The notes beneath the pieces are model-generated. The model saw only the letters and a list, made by a program, of their open reading frames with translations. It did no database searches and was not told the DNA's origin. 64,000 nt of DNA from CAVTUU01 sp045804965 (lineage in GTDB: Bacteria > Chloroflexota > Chloroflexia > Thermomicrobiales > UBA6265), in NCBI GenBank assembly GCA_045804965.1, contig JBJMMD010000019.1:35636-99635 (forward strand). The letters run 5' to 3'. Below are positions 1 through 9,197 of this stretch, piece by piece. How positions within the stretch are numbered: the first letter of the stretch is position 1; each line of letters begins with the position of its first letter. The position numbers were made by a program, and so were the translations under genes.

Positions 1-651
1 CTCACCCCGACCGCGCGTGACAGACGTGTTCATGTAGGCCATGCAGGCGCGGTCTCCGAGCGGGACATCCGGTTTATCAATGGTCGCAATGTCTTTCGAA
101 ACCGGAACGCTCTCACCCGTCAGCGCGCCTTCCTCGATCTCGACGGTTGCCGCTACGAACAGCCGGCCATCGGCGGGCACGAGATTGCCTGCCTCCATCA
201 GTGCGATGTCGCCGGGCACGATACCGGTGGCATCGATCTCTACAGGCTGCCCATCGCGGCGAACGCGCGCGATCGTCTTCATCATCCCTTGGAGCGCCGC
301 CAAGCTCGCCTCGGCTTTTGCCTCCTGGTGCAACCCCATGACGGCATTCACCACGGTGAGACCGATCAGCACGAGCGTGGTGCCAAGATCGTGGGTGACG
401 AGTTGGTTGATGATGCCCGCGCCCAGCAACACGATCTGCATCATGTCCTGGTATTGGCGCAGGAACGCTTGCCAGCCCGGTTCCTTCGGGGCGGTTTCCA
501 TCTGGTTCGGGCCGTAGCTGCTTAGTCGCGTTTGCACTTCGGCGGCGCTCAATCCCTTGGTCGGATCGACGCCCAACTTCTCGGCGATGGCGACCGGGGC
601 CATGCGATACCAGGCCTCATTCTGTGCGCCGTTCTTCATTGCGTCTGCCAT
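1..651 (-). CDS. P-type cation-transporting ATPase, N-terminal part (runs off the window)
   Basis: This frame is open from an ATG at 651 to the window edge, giving 217 codons of the N-terminus. The start MADAMKNGAQ is preceded by an AGAGGGAG ribosome-binding site. The translation shows a cation-ATPase N-terminal domain (LSAAEVQTRLSSYGPNQ), then membrane segments M1/M2 (QIVLLGAGIINQLV, TLVLIGLTVVNAVMG), then the actuator domain with its TGES loop (EEGALTGESVPVSK). The phosphorylation DKTGT and ATP-binding regions lie outside the window. The domain order fits the Ca2+/H+/Mg2+-type (P2/P3) membrane pumps rather than heavy-metal CPx ATPases, because no N-terminal metal-binding CxxC is present. 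The ion carried cannot be judged from this part. Confidence 0.9.
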   Translation of the reverse strand, partial: MADAMKNGAQNEAWYRMAPVAIAEKLGVDPTKGLSAAEVQTRLSSYGPNQMETAPKEPGWQAFLRQYQDMMQIVLLGAGIINQLVTHDLGTTLVLIGLTVVNAVMGLHQEAKAEASLAALQGMMKTIARVRRDGQPVEIDATGIVPGDIALMEAGNLVPADGRLFVAATVEIEEGALTGESVPVSKDIATIDKPDVPLGDRACMAYMNTSVTRGRGE

Positions 652-789
652 GCTGACTCCCTCTGCCCTGATTTCAGGCGCCGGTCATGTTGGCGTCCGC
701 GTGGACGCGCCGGTCGGTTTAGCGGTCATTGGGCAATGGCTCGAACGTTGCTCATCCACTGCCCCACGGCTCTCTGCTTTCGCGGTGTG

Positions 790-1845
790 CTAACCATCTC
801 GTGTTCGAACCACGCACCGAAACCCGAGATCGCAGACGGCGGTGTCGATTGATGCTGGTTGCCGCGCGGCAGGTCGATAGCGGAAGCTGTAGTTCGGGGC
901 ACATAGGTATGATCCGCCCTTGACGACCCTTCGTGGAAATGTCTGCCACGGCTGATGCGGATCAAAGCTCTCAGCCCGGGTGCCACCCCGCGGGTGAATC
1001 GTCGCGAGCCGGGTCTCGGCGAGGCCGTCTCGATGCTGTCGACGGTACCAGTCGTCCGTCCATTCCCAAACGTTGCCGGTCATGTCGTATAAGCCGTAGC
1101 GGTTCGGCGGAAACGAGGTGACCGGAGACGTTTCCACGAACCCGTCGTGAAGCAGGTTCCGCAATGGAAAGTATCCTTGCCACGTATTGGCCAACGCTTG
1201 GCCGTTGGGGAAGTCGGCGTTGCCCCAGGAAAAGACGGCCTGTTCGAGTCCCCCGCGGGCGGCGTACTCCCACTCCGCTTCGGTCGGCAATGTTTTGCCG
1301 GCCCAGGCAGCGTATTCCTGCGCGTCCTCGAACGCGATCTGAACAACAGGATGGTCCGGACGCTCGTCGACGGAGCTGCCGGGAAAGCGCGGAAGCCGCC
1401 AATAGGCGCCTGCCACGTAATCCCACCAGGTGGTGTAACAATCCGGTTGTATGGGACTGGACGGCTGCATGAAGACCCAGCCGCCCGGCTCCAGCAGTTC
1501 CGCGGTTGCGCCCGGATAATCGTCCCGCCTTCGTGGTCGTTCGGCGAGGGTGACGTAACCAGTGGCGGTCACAAACCGCGCGAACTGTTCGTTCGTGACC
1601 GGGGTGGGATCGATCCAGAACCCATTAACTGTCACCTGGTGGACGGGCTGCTCCTCAAGGTAGAAGTGATTTGATCCCATCCAGAACGTTCCTCCCGGGA
1701 TCCAGACCATCGCAGGGTCTTGCCCAGGCGTCGGAGCACCCCATGGGGAAACAAGCGGTTGATGTTCGGGCGTGGTGACCGTTGCTGTCATTGCGTCTTC
1801 AGACCTCGCGCTATGCGATTGCCTTACCAGCTTGCCAGCTGGCAT
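790..1845 (-). CDS. Formylglycine-generating-enzyme (SUMF1) family protein with one catalytic Cys missing
   Basis: The 351-residue protein has the FGE-sulfatase fold signature: MVWIPGGTFWMGS at about 45-60, LPTEAEWEYAARGG in the middle, YDMTGNVWEWTDDW, and the C-terminal RVVKGGSYLC block. Aerobic FGE converts a sulfatase Cys to formylglycine with two copper-binding cysteines five residues apart. Here Cys315 is kept, but the second position is Ser320 (SYLCAPNYSFRYR), so classical FGE activity is doubtful; a related oxidase or a non-catalytic role is possible. The start at 1845 has AAGGGG 7 nt upstream; Met19 at 1791 is an alternative. A copy of the 28-nt GAATACGCC motif lies 130 bp upstream in the same orientation. 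No sulfatase gene is seen nearby. Confidence 0.85.
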   Translation of the reverse strand: MPAGKLVRQSHSARSEDAMTATVTTPEHQPLVSPWGAPTPGQDPAMVWIPGGTFWMGSNHFYLEEQPVHQVTVNGFWIDPTPVTNEQFARFVTATGYVTLAERPRRRDDYPGATAELLEPGGWVFMQPSSPIQPDCYTTWWDYVAGAYWRLPRFPGSSVDERPDHPVVQIAFEDAQEYAAWAGKTLPTEAEWEYAARGGLEQAVFSWGNADFPNGQALANTWQGYFPLRNLLHDGFVETSPVTSFPPNRYGLYDMTGNVWEWTDDWYRRQHRDGLAETRLATIHPRGGTRAESFDPHQPWQTFPRRVVKGGSYLCAPNYSFRYRPAARQPASIDTAVCDLGFRCVVRTRDG

Positions 1846-2252
1846 CTTGAAATCCCCTTAGTGCACGCGCCGAACAGGGCCTTCCTGGAAAGGTCTGCCG
1901 TCTCGAGACGCAGCGAGGCCTTCAGTACGTGCCGACAGGGGACCACCATGAACCTAGGTTGGACACAATCTGGTCGTATCGTCAGCAGTCCAAGGGCGTA
2001 TTCGCAGATGAGGGTCGGCAGTGGGCTGTCATAGGCAACGAAAAATCGTTCCCGAGCCAATGCGGAGTCCGGGCCTACTTCCTAGTTGTCAGGCAGTGAC
2101 TTGGTAGCTACAGTGTCGGCAAGTGCCATTAGTCCGCCGCGGCAGCGAGCGAGGATTCAGGGACGCCGGGACCTCGCTGTCCGTGCGGCAGGTCGCGCAT
2201 GTCTGGCGGGAGAAGGTGCTCAGTCCGCTGTACGGGTCTGGGGAGGTGGGAC
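1846..2252. other. Divergent intergenic region between FGE-like and AI-2E genes
   Basis: No convincing ORF is present. The region holds a minus-strand copy of the 28-nt repeated motif (1976-2003) and, downstream of it toward the FGE-like gene, the palindrome AACCTAGGTT at 1951-1960, whose TAGGTT on the minus strand could serve as a -10 element. The GGGAGGTGGG ribosome-binding site of the next gene is at 2241-2250. Confidence 0.6.
1976..2003 (-). promoter_or_regulatory. 28-nt repeated motif, copy F
   Basis: Read on the minus strand it starts GAATACGCCCTTGGAC and ends TGCTGACGATAC. It matches copy B at 13721 in 24 of 28 positions and copy A at 8198 almost as well. It points at the FGE-like gene starting at 1845. 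I infer an activator site fused to a -35-like CTGACG, followed by a -10-like TAGGTT on the same strand. Confidence 0.6.
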
Positions 2253-3350
2253 GTGTTAACCGAACCTCAACCACCGCTACCAATGGATGGATTCGCTGAT
2301 CCAGCTAGCCGGCTCTCTCTCCTTCGGACAGTGGTGATCATCAGCGCGAGTTGCTTGATCGCGCTAGCGATCCGGCTCGCCGCCGGCTTCCTCGTCCCAA
2401 TTCTGATCGGCCTTTGGATCACGATTTTGTGTCTCCCGCTCACAGCCTGGTTGCGCCGCCGCGGCCTACCCCGCTGGGCCGCGATTACGATTCCGACCGC
2501 GGTCCTATTCCTGACCTCGGTGGTCGTCGTCTACTTCGTCGTCGCCTGGATCGCCGACCTCGACGATCAGTTACCAACCTACCAGGCCCGGATCTCGGAG
2601 CAACGGACCAACCTGAACGCGTGGCTGAATGACCACGGCATTTCGGTCCCTGAAGACCATGTTGACGAGCAGGTCAGCGCCAACGCGATTGTTTCGCTCG
2701 TGAAGGCGATTGTGCCGAGCACGCTCGCGGTGATTTCCGGGCTGGGCATGGCCTTCCTCCTCTTCGTCTTCTCGCTGATCGAGGCCGACGACGCAAAGCA
2801 GCGCCTTGAGGGTGCGTTGGGCGCGTCCAGTCCGCATTTGGCGCGGCTGCGCGAGTATGTGGATCTCGTCGCCAGGGCGATCCTCTTGCGGGCGGTCCTC
2901 GGTCTTTGCACAGCATTTGGCGATGGGATCTTGCTCAAACTGGTTGGGGTGCCGCACGTCGGGCTGTGGGTTGTCGTCTCCTTCGTCTGCAGCTTCGTCC
3001 CTTATATCGGATATTGGGTGGCGATGATCCCGCCACTGCTGGTCGCGCTGGCGACGCAAGGCGTTGAGGGGGCGGTTGCCGTCTTCTTCGGCTACTGGCT
3101 GATCAATGGATTTTTTGACAGCGTTATCGGCCCCCGCTTTCAGGGCAATCGCCTCAACCTCTCGCCGGCGCTGACCATCATCTCCGTCCTCTTTTGGGGG
3201 GCGTTGTTGGGTGCCGTCGGTGGCATGCTGGCCTTGCCACTCACGCTGGGCATCAAACTGCTCGTGCTCGACGCCTTCCCCGAGAGCCGCTGGCTTTCGC
3301 ACGCCATCGAAGCAGGCGTGCGCTCCGAGACCACGGCGATCGATCCGTGA
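2253..3350 (+). CDS. AI-2E family transporter (PerM/TqsA-like membrane protein)
   Basis: The 365-residue integral membrane protein shows the AI-2E family layout: two N-terminal membrane helices (about 25-65), a third helix, a central soluble stretch (DLDDQLPTYQARISEQRT...), then a cluster of helices with the family-typical motif FVPYIGYWVAMIPPLL and a C-terminal block NLSPALTIISVLFWGALLGAVGGMLALPL. Members export autoinducer-2 or act in Na+/H+ antiport, and the substrate cannot be told from sequence. I chose the GTG at 2253 because GGGAGGTGGG sits just upstream; a longer reading from ATG 2199 has no ribosome-binding site. Confidence 0.88.
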   Translation: MLTEPQPPLPMDGFADPASRLSLLRTVVIISASCLIALAIRLAAGFLVPILIGLWITILCLPLTAWLRRRGLPRWAAITIPTAVLFLTSVVVVYFVVAWIADLDDQLPTYQARISEQRTNLNAWLNDHGISVPEDHVDEQVSANAIVSLVKAIVPSTLAVISGLGMAFLLFVFSLIEADDAKQRLEGALGASSPHLARLREYVDLVARAILLRAVLGLCTAFGDGILLKLVGVPHVGLWVVVSFVCSFVPYIGYWVAMIPPLLVALATQGVEGAVAVFFGYWLINGFFDSVIGPRFQGNRLNLSPALTIISVLFWGALLGAVGGMLALPLTLGIKLLVLDAFPESRWLSHAIEAGVRSETTAIDP

Positions 3351-3363
3351 CGACAGCCGTCCG

Positions 3364-3938
3364 TCAGATCAGTCCCAGTCGGCGAGCACGCTCGACCGCG
3401 TGCGTTCGGTTCGCGGCCGCTCATTTGTGGAGGATCGCGTTCATATGCTTCTTGACGGTCTTCTCGCTCTCATGGCGAGCCATGTGCCCCAGGATTGCAA
3501 GAATCGATAGCTCGACGAGTTCGCCGTGACGTTCGACCGCCTCGGACTGCCGGATGATGGACTCGATGATTGCCAGGGCGAGGTCGGCTCGCCCGTCGTG
3601 GATCAGGAACCGAACATACGTGAGCGCCTCGACTTGGCGCTCGAATTCGGTGAGCGGGACAAATCCCATCCGAAGCCACCGGCCCACATTCGACCAAGAT
3701 CGAGCTGATCGGCCGCCATCCCGAGCCTAGCTTGCCAGGCCCCGATGGTTCTCACTTCCTGCTTATTGCCCAGTTGCGTCGCGAAGCCGAAGCCGCGCTC
3801 AAGATGGGCGAACGCCTCGTCGCGGTCGCCACTTCTCCACGCGAGCCGAACCAAACCGACATGGATCCGTCCTCCTTCTGGTGCTTCGAAGATCATTGGC
3901 CGCGTGTATTGGATTGTCCGTCCGAACAGTCTTGACAA
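3364..3938 (-). pseudogene. Decayed MalT-like LuxR transcriptional regulator (C-terminal remnant)
   Basis: Two minus-strand frames together align with the C-terminal third of the intact regulator at 5207-7900. The first, 3938 to about 3690, carries TPR-like helices (HVGLVRLAWRSGDRDEAFAH). The second, 3687 to 3364, carries LTYVRFLIHDGRADLAL and then SEKTVKKHMNAILHK. A frameshift near 3680 separates them. The first half of the LuxR helix-turn-helix is deleted, so ILGHMARHE runs straight into SEKTVKKH. An in-frame TGA follows LHK, after which the true tail AAANRTHAVERARRLGLI still reads to a stop at 3364. The 5' two thirds are missing. It is the opposite orientation to the intact copy. Confidence 0.8.
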
Positions 3939-3959
3939 ATGATCTGATCAAACTAGAGT
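3932..3959 (+). promoter_or_regulatory. Candidate sigma-70-type promoter for the response regulator gene
   Basis: TTGACA at 3932-3937, a 16-nt spacer and TAGAGT at 3954-3959. The -35 is a perfect consensus and the -10 matches 4 of 6. Transcription would start near 3966, giving a leader of about 35 nt to the ATG at 4002. It sits at the truncated edge of the pseudogene. Confidence 0.5.
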
Positions 3960-4001
3960 GGAAGAACCAGTACCGAACGCTACCGAAATCGACGGGAAGC
4001 G

Positions 4002-4730
4002 ATGACGAGCATCGATTGGGCAGACAATAATCTCCCTATAGTTCCACAGGGTAGGAGGACTGTCACCGCGGCTGGTGATGCTCGCATCTCCGTTATGCTT
4101 GTCGACGACCATGACATCGTACGACGTGGTCTGCGTAGCATGATCGAATCCCACCCAAACTGGAGGGTTAGCTGCGAGGCGACTAACGGTCGGGAAGCAG
4201 TCTCGCTCGTCAGCCGGTACTTGCCTCAGGTGGTCGTGACTGATCTCGGCCTACCGGAGCTGCACGGGTTAGAGGCAATCCGCAGAATTCGCCAGGAGTC
4301 GCCGGCGTCTGAGGTGATCGTCTTCTCGATGTATGAGACGGAATTCCTTGTCCGCGAAGCAATCGCGGCGGGCGCAAAAGGATATGTCTTAAAAACCGAT
4401 GCCGCGAGGAATCTGACGGAGGCCATTGAGTCGATTCTCGACCAAAAGCCCTACTTTTCATCGGCGGTCGCCGCGACGGTTTGGAACCTGGTGCGCCATC
4501 ACGATGAACAAGTCGACCTGGTTGCTTCGTATCCGGTATTGACGTCCCGAGAACGAGAGATTGTCCAATTACTGGCAGAGGGTATGACAAACAGGGAGAT
4601 CGCGGACACGCTCTCGATCAGCACCAAGACGGTCGAAACCCACCGCAGCGCGATCATGCGTAAGCTGGGCCTCAAGTCTATCGCCGAACTTGTTCGCTAC
4701 GCGATGCGCAATGGCATGACTTATCTCTGA
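4002..4730 (+). CDS. NarL/FixJ-family response regulator
   Basis: The 242-residue protein has a receiver domain at about 30-145 with acidic residues Asp35/Asp36, phospho-acceptor Asp81 (VVVTDLGLPELHG) and Lys131 (GAKGYVLKTD), followed by a LuxR/GerE helix-turn-helix at about 180-242 (LTSREREIVQLLAEGMTNREIADTLSISTKTVETH). It would bind DNA after phosphorylation by a partner histidine kinase. No kinase gene adjoins it, so it is an orphan here. An N-terminal extension of about 28 residues precedes the receiver domain. GGGAAG lies 4 nt before the ATG and a promoter-like TTGACA/TAGAGT pair lies upstream. NarL-type proteins recognise TACYYMT heptamers, which occur inside copies of the 28-nt motif found in this window. 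Confidence 0.92.
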   Translation: MTSIDWADNNLPIVPQGRRTVTAAGDARISVMLVDDHDIVRRGLRSMIESHPNWRVSCEATNGREAVSLVSRYLPQVVVTDLGLPELHGLEAIRRIRQESPASEVIVFSMYETEFLVREAIAAGAKGYVLKTDAARNLTEAIESILDQKPYFSSAVAATVWNLVRHHDEQVDLVASYPVLTSREREIVQLLAEGMTNREIADTLSISTKTVETHRSAIMRKLGLKSIAELVRYAMRNGMTYL

Positions 4731-5206
4731 TTCCTGCCGCCGCTCCCGCCTCTAGGAATGAGCGAAGGCCCACGTCTCCACGTAACAAATGCGGCAATGA
4801 AGCGCACAGTACAGCATCATCGACTGATATTCGAACACGCGCTTCATGCAACGGCAGATTAGGGCGCGCCCAGGAGAATAGTACTAGAACCGGTCGGTAC
4901 AAAAGTAATGGGCCAGCTACAGAGTTTCCCCGATACTCCCAGTACCGCAATACCGATACTATGTATAAGTGCGAAATTCATGACTTAGCAGGCAGTAAGA
5001 AGGGCGATTCCTGACTCGCGGGATTCGTCGTTTGGTAGCCCTTCGCATGTGGTGCGGGAACATCATTACGGTCGCGACTCGAACGTCCGGCATTCCCGCT
5101 CATGTGAGTTTGTCCTCGACCTCTCGTGTCGCACAGTGCGTTCAGTGCTGCACGAGGCAGACATCGGCGCTGCTCGCCCACCGGACACGGTTTAGGAGAA
5201 TGCGCC
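4731..5206. other. Intergenic region upstream of the MalT-like regulator
   Basis: I see no supported gene. A weak relative of the 28-nt motif reads ATACTCCCAGTACCGC at 4933-4948 and continues to GATAC at 4959. It lies about 250 bp upstream of the regulator start at 5207. The region is less GC-rich than the flanking genes. Confidence 0.4.
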
Positions 5207-7900
5207 ATGAATGCACTGATTGCATCGTCGCCACTTTCTCATGTGGACCCGGCACCTTCACGGTCCGGCCATCGGCCGTACACGACGAAGATCATCGCTC
5301 CCCGGCTGCGCCCCGACCTCGTGTTCCGAACACGGCTGATTGACGCAATTTCCTACGCGGACGCTCCGCTGACGGTAATCTGCGGACCGGCCGGCTACGG
5401 CAAGTCGACGCTTGTGACTCAGTGGATGGTCACGTCCGGCACGCCGACGGCGTGGGCGCAACTGGACGCACATGACAACGATCCCTGGGACTTTTTTCAG
5501 CTCATTGCCTCCGCGATCGAATCCATCGATCCGGAGGTCACCTCGAGCACCCGCGAGCTACTTGAAGAGTCCCCACCAGACGGCTCAAGTCATGAAATCC
5601 TCGGATCGCTCATGGAAAGCCTCTCGGCAACGACTCGTCAGTTTGCTCTAGTGCTAGACGACTATCAGGTCATCAACTCACCCGCGATTCACGATGTCAT
5701 GAGGGATCTTCTGCTGCATTTGCCGCCTACCATGCGTGTCTTCGTGGTTAGTCGGACCGAGCCACCGTTTCAACTCGCCAGATTGCGTGGTCGGCATCAG
5801 GTTCTTGAATTGGGGCAGGACGCTCTGCGGTTCACCGGTGATGAGGCGCTCGAACTTCTGCAAAAGACGAACGGTCTCGAGGTGACTCCAGGGGACGTCG
5901 ACTCGCTCAACGACCACGCCGAGGGCTGGGTTGCGGGTCTTCAACTCGTTGCCTACATGTTGCATGCGCAGTCGAAGGAGGGCATCCGCCAATTCGTCGC
6001 GGAGTTCTGCGGAAGCGTACGCTCAATCGAGAATTATCTGTGGGAAGAGGTCATCGGACGACAATCAACGGCGATCCAAGATTTTTTGCTGCGTACCTCG
6101 ATCCTAGAACGCTTCACCGCGCCCCTCTGCGCCGCGATTACCGGGATTGAGGACAGTGATGCGGCGATCCGACATTTAGAACGGTCCAGTCTGTTTATCA
6201 CGCCGTTGGATCATCTCGGTCACTGGTATCGCTATCACCATCTGTTCACCGACGTGCTCCGAGATCGCCTCGCGCAGGTGCTGTCCGGGGAAGAGCTGAA
6301 CGAGCTGCACCGGCGCGCGGCAATATGGCTGGAGGAGCACGAATTCTTCGAGCAGGCAGCTAGGCACGCCATCGCTGGCCGGGATTGGGATCGGGCGGCG
6401 GGATTGTTGGAACAGATCTGCGGCGACCTGTATGAACAAGACCGCACGGCGACCCTATGCACCTGGCTGCAAGGGGTACCTCTTGCAATCCTGGAGCTCC
6501 ATCCGAAGCTCGCGTTCTGGTTGGCCTACGCATTCAGCCGGATGGGTCGTTTCCAACTAGCTGCTCAACCGCTGCGAATCGCCGAGCAGGCCTGGGTCCG
6601 AGGCGGCGATCGCGCACAGATTGGTGAACTGCGGATCGTGCAAGCGCTTCGGAGTACAGCCCAGAACCCAGCAGATGCGATCGATTATGCCAAGGAAGCA
6701 CGCGAACTTCTCGCCGACGACAAGTCTGGAGATTTGGCGGTCGCGGGGCTTGTCCTCGCCCGGGCGTACCTCCACGCTGGTGATGTCGCCGAGGCCGAAC
6801 GAACCTATGCCATCGTGCGGAGTACTGTCGACAGCGAACAGCGCGGCTGGATCCAATTTGCTGAGATGACAGGGTCTGCGGACGTCCTCACCCAGCAAGG
6901 GAAGTTGCTGGAAGCGGCGGTGTTGCATCGACGCGTCATCAAGCTCACCGACGAACGACATGCGATACAAGGGCAGAGAGCGCATGGTGCGCTTGGATGG
7001 GTCTGCGTCGAGTGGAACATGCTCGACGACGGGGTGCGGCACCTTCGTTACGCGGACGCGCTGGCCGAGCGCACAAAATCGATGACAACCCAGCCTCTGG
7101 TCTGTCTCGCGCTTGCGCGCGCCTATTGGGCCTGGGGTGATGTTGAGGCCGCGTTCGACGAAGTCGAGCGAGCCGTAGAATTTGCGACCCAGATGGGATG
7201 CATGCAAGCGGCGCGAGACGCCCGCGCCCGCCAGGCTCGATTCTGGTTGGCCCAGGGGCGAGTCGCTTTGGCCCACCGCTGGGCGGACAGCAACGATCTG
7301 GATCCGTACCTACCTCCAGCCTACGACCGGAACAGTGAGTATTTGACCTACGCGCGACTCCTGATCGCCGACGAACTGCCCAACCTCGCGTTGACGATCC
7401 TCGATGCGACTGATGAATTGGCGGCAGCCCAGGGGCGGACCGCCGACCGTCTCGAGATCTCGCTGCTTCGCGCCCTGGCACAGAAATGCATGGGCGATCA
7501 CACCGGGACAATCGTCGCTTTTCACCAAGCACTCGCTATCGGCGAGCCGGGCGGTTTCGTGCGCGCCTTCGCGGACGAGGGCTCGTCAGTCGTCCCGCTG
7601 CTGCGACATGCCACCACGCGTGGTGCCTTTCGAGATTACGCCCAACGGTTGCTCACGGCGATTGAGGGAGCTCCGGAAGCAGCGCTTGCGGCCCAAGGGG
7701 ACACGATCGAGGCGCTCAGCGATCGAGAAGTCGAGGTGTTGAGACTCGTTGCGGCAGGGTTGCCCAACCGAGACATCGGACACCACCTGTTCATCACGGA
7801 GAAGACCGTCAAGAAACACCTCAGCAACATCCTCGGGAAGCTGCAATCGACGAACCGCACGCAAGCGGTAGACCAGGCCCGTCGCATAGGCTGGTTGTGA
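5207..7900 (+). CDS. MalT-like LuxR-family ATP-dependent transcriptional regulator
   Basis: The 897-residue protein has the large-LuxR (LAL/MalT) architecture: an N-terminal P-loop NTPase with Walker A GPAGYGKS at about 60-67 and a Walker-B-like LVLDDYQ, a winged-helix/arm region, a long TPR-like helical middle (about 370-800), and a C-terminal LuxR helix-turn-helix at about 836-897 (LSDREVEVLRLVAAGLPNRDIGHHLFITEKTVKKH). Such regulators bind ATP and an inducer and activate transcription. The ATG at 5207 has TAGGAGA upstream; the ORF extends to 5126 without a site. The gene stands alone. A decayed paralogue lies at 3364-3938, which suggests family expansion and loss at this locus. The inducer is unknown. 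Confidence 0.9.
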   Translation: MNALIASSPLSHVDPAPSRSGHRPYTTKIIAPRLRPDLVFRTRLIDAISYADAPLTVICGPAGYGKSTLVTQWMVTSGTPTAWAQLDAHDNDPWDFFQLIASAIESIDPEVTSSTRELLEESPPDGSSHEILGSLMESLSATTRQFALVLDDYQVINSPAIHDVMRDLLLHLPPTMRVFVVSRTEPPFQLARLRGRHQVLELGQDALRFTGDEALELLQKTNGLEVTPGDVDSLNDHAEGWVAGLQLVAYMLHAQSKEGIRQFVAEFCGSVRSIENYLWEEVIGRQSTAIQDFLLRTSILERFTAPLCAAITGIEDSDAAIRHLERSSLFITPLDHLGHWYRYHHLFTDVLRDRLAQVLSGEELNELHRRAAIWLEEHEFFEQAARHAIAGRDWDRAAGLLEQICGDLYEQDRTATLCTWLQGVPLAILELHPKLAFWLAYAFSRMGRFQLAAQPLRIAEQAWVRGGDRAQIGELRIVQALRSTAQNPADAIDYAKEARELLADDKSGDLAVAGLVLARAYLHAGDVAEAERTYAIVRSTVDSEQRGWIQFAEMTGSADVLTQQGKLLEAAVLHRRVIKLTDERHAIQGQRAHGALGWVCVEWNMLDDGVRHLRYADALAERTKSMTTQPLVCLALARAYWAWGDVEAAFDEVERAVEFATQMGCMQAARDARARQARFWLAQGRVALAHRWADSNDLDPYLPPAYDRNSEYLTYARLLIADELPNLALTILDATDELAAAQGRTADRLEISLLRALAQKCMGDHTGTIVAFHQALAIGEPGGFVRAFADEGSSVVPLLRHATTRGAFRDYAQRLLTAIEGAPEAALAAQGDTIEALSDREVEVLRLVAAGLPNRDIGHHLFITEKTVKKHLSNILGKLQSTNRTQAVDQARRIGWL

Positions 7901-8564
7901 GGGTCTTCACCACGAGAAGGTCGGACTGGTCCGCGTTCATGACCAGGACGTGACGCAGCGCCGTGAGATTCACGAGGCCCCGATCGAACGCGTGCCAAAT
8001 CGCATGGAACCAGTGACCAAAATCGGCCGCGCCAGAATCATCCTTGTATCAGGCTTACCCTAAGCCCCGCCACGTCATATTGGCCCAACATGAACAGCGG
8101 CAAAGGTGCAAAAATGTGTCAATCCACCCCGCTCGTGTGCCCAATCGAACCAGTTCCAGACGGGTCGCCGCCCCGCCAAACCCGCCCTGCTGATCGCGAA
8201 TACGCCTTTGGTCGGATGACGCTACGTCTGTCCTCCGCTAGGCTGGGAACGTGTATCACCACATCTACATAGGTCCGAGCGAAGCGGTTTCTCCTAGGCA
8301 TGCGAAGGAAAACACCGCATGCGTAAACGCTTTTTTGACGGTTACGGCCGCACGTCTAAATGATGGGATACGTTGCGACGGACGGATAGCTGTTGAACCC
8401 GGTCATGAACCGTTCGTCTAAAGCGCGCCACAACGACCAACCTCAGTGCAACGAGGTCAGCGGCGTTTGGCTTGTCCTAGGTCAGTGCAGGCAGATAACG
8501 AGCGCAAGCCGACCTGCGTAGCTGACCTCTGGTCAGCACAATGGACCGGGGTACGGAGGGGATG
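7901..8564. other. Intergenic region with motif copy A
   Basis: No complete gene is supported. A minus-strand open stretch at about 7905-8045 reads protein-like (GHWFHAIWHAFDRGLVNLTAL) but has no start or recognisable family, so it may be a decayed remnant. A copy of the 28-nt motif lies at 8198-8225 on the + strand. CCTAGG occurs near 8294 and 8476. Confidence 0.5.
8198..8225 (+). promoter_or_regulatory. 28-nt repeated motif, copy A
   Basis: It starts GAATACGCCTTTGGTCGG and ends ATGACGCTAC. A -10-like TAGGCT follows 13 nt after the block, so that ATGACG could act as -35 with a 17-nt spacer. It faces the DUF308 gene 340 bp downstream. Confidence 0.6.
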
Positions 8565-9197
8565 ATGGCAGAGCAAGCGAAGGCCACATTGCAGAAGGGC
8601 ATCCCATGGCGGCGCGGTCTCGCCTGGTGGGTTGTCGGACTCGAGGGCGCTCTTCTCCTGGCTGCCGGCATCTACGTCGTGGCGGCACCGGACAACGCGA
8701 AAGACGCGGTTCGCGTCATCATCGGCGCCTTCGTACTGGCAAACAGCATCGGGTCTATTTTGGCCGGCCTCCGACCATCGGCCCTGTCGAATCCCATTAC
8801 GCCATATCGCATGCTGGCCGCTGGGGCTGGCCTCACAGTCGGGATCATCGTCGTTCTCCAGCCGTGGACCGTAAACATTACCGACAATGCCGCTCGGGTG
8901 ATCCTTGCTCTCGGGCTCCTGCTGTACGGGGCCATTGGTCTAGCCGGCGCATACGCAACGCGGGCGGCCGGCGGAATGCGCCGTGGTCCCATCATCTTCG
9001 GCGCGTTGAGCGTGCTCTTTGCCATCCTGCTTTTCTATAACGTTCGCAAGGAAACGCTCGATATGCGCTGGTTTGGCTACGCGGCGCTCGCAGCCGGTGT
9101 ACTGGTGTGCGGATATGCATTTGCTCTCTACAAAGCTCGGACGGTCACGCCGGAGGTTACCGACCCTGCGTCTGCCTCCGCGGAGGCGCCGCTGTGA
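8565..9197 (+). CDS. DUF308 / HdeD-like membrane protein
   Basis: The 210-residue protein is predicted to have six membrane helices arranged in pairs, as in the HdeD/DUF308 acid-resistance family: WWVVGLEGALLLAAGIYVVAAP, VIIGAFVLANSIGSILAGL, LAAGAGLTVGIIVVL, VILALGLLLYGAIGLAGAY, IIFGALSVLFAILLFY, FGYAALAAGVLVCGYAF. The C-terminus is a short polar tail. The biochemical role of the family is not defined. GGAGGGG overlaps the upstream ATGs, so the second ATG of the pair (8565) has the better spacing; 8541 is an in-frame alternative. It is the first gene of the + strand stress island and has motif copy A upstream. Confidence 0.82.
   Translation: MAEQAKATLQKGIPWRRGLAWWVVGLEGALLLAAGIYVVAAPDNAKDAVRVIIGAFVLANSIGSILAGLRPSALSNPITPYRMLAAGAGLTVGIIVVLQPWTVNITDNAARVILALGLLLYGAIGLAGAYATRAAGGMRRGPIIFGALSVLFAILLFYNVRKETLDMRWFGYAALAAGVLVCGYAFALYKARTVTPEVTDPASASAEAPL

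Noticed and set aside
3939..4001. A possible continuation of the MalT-like pseudogene upstream of 3938
   Set aside because: Upstream of the first frame no TPR-like or NTPase-like sequence is readable on the minus strand, so the fragment ends here.
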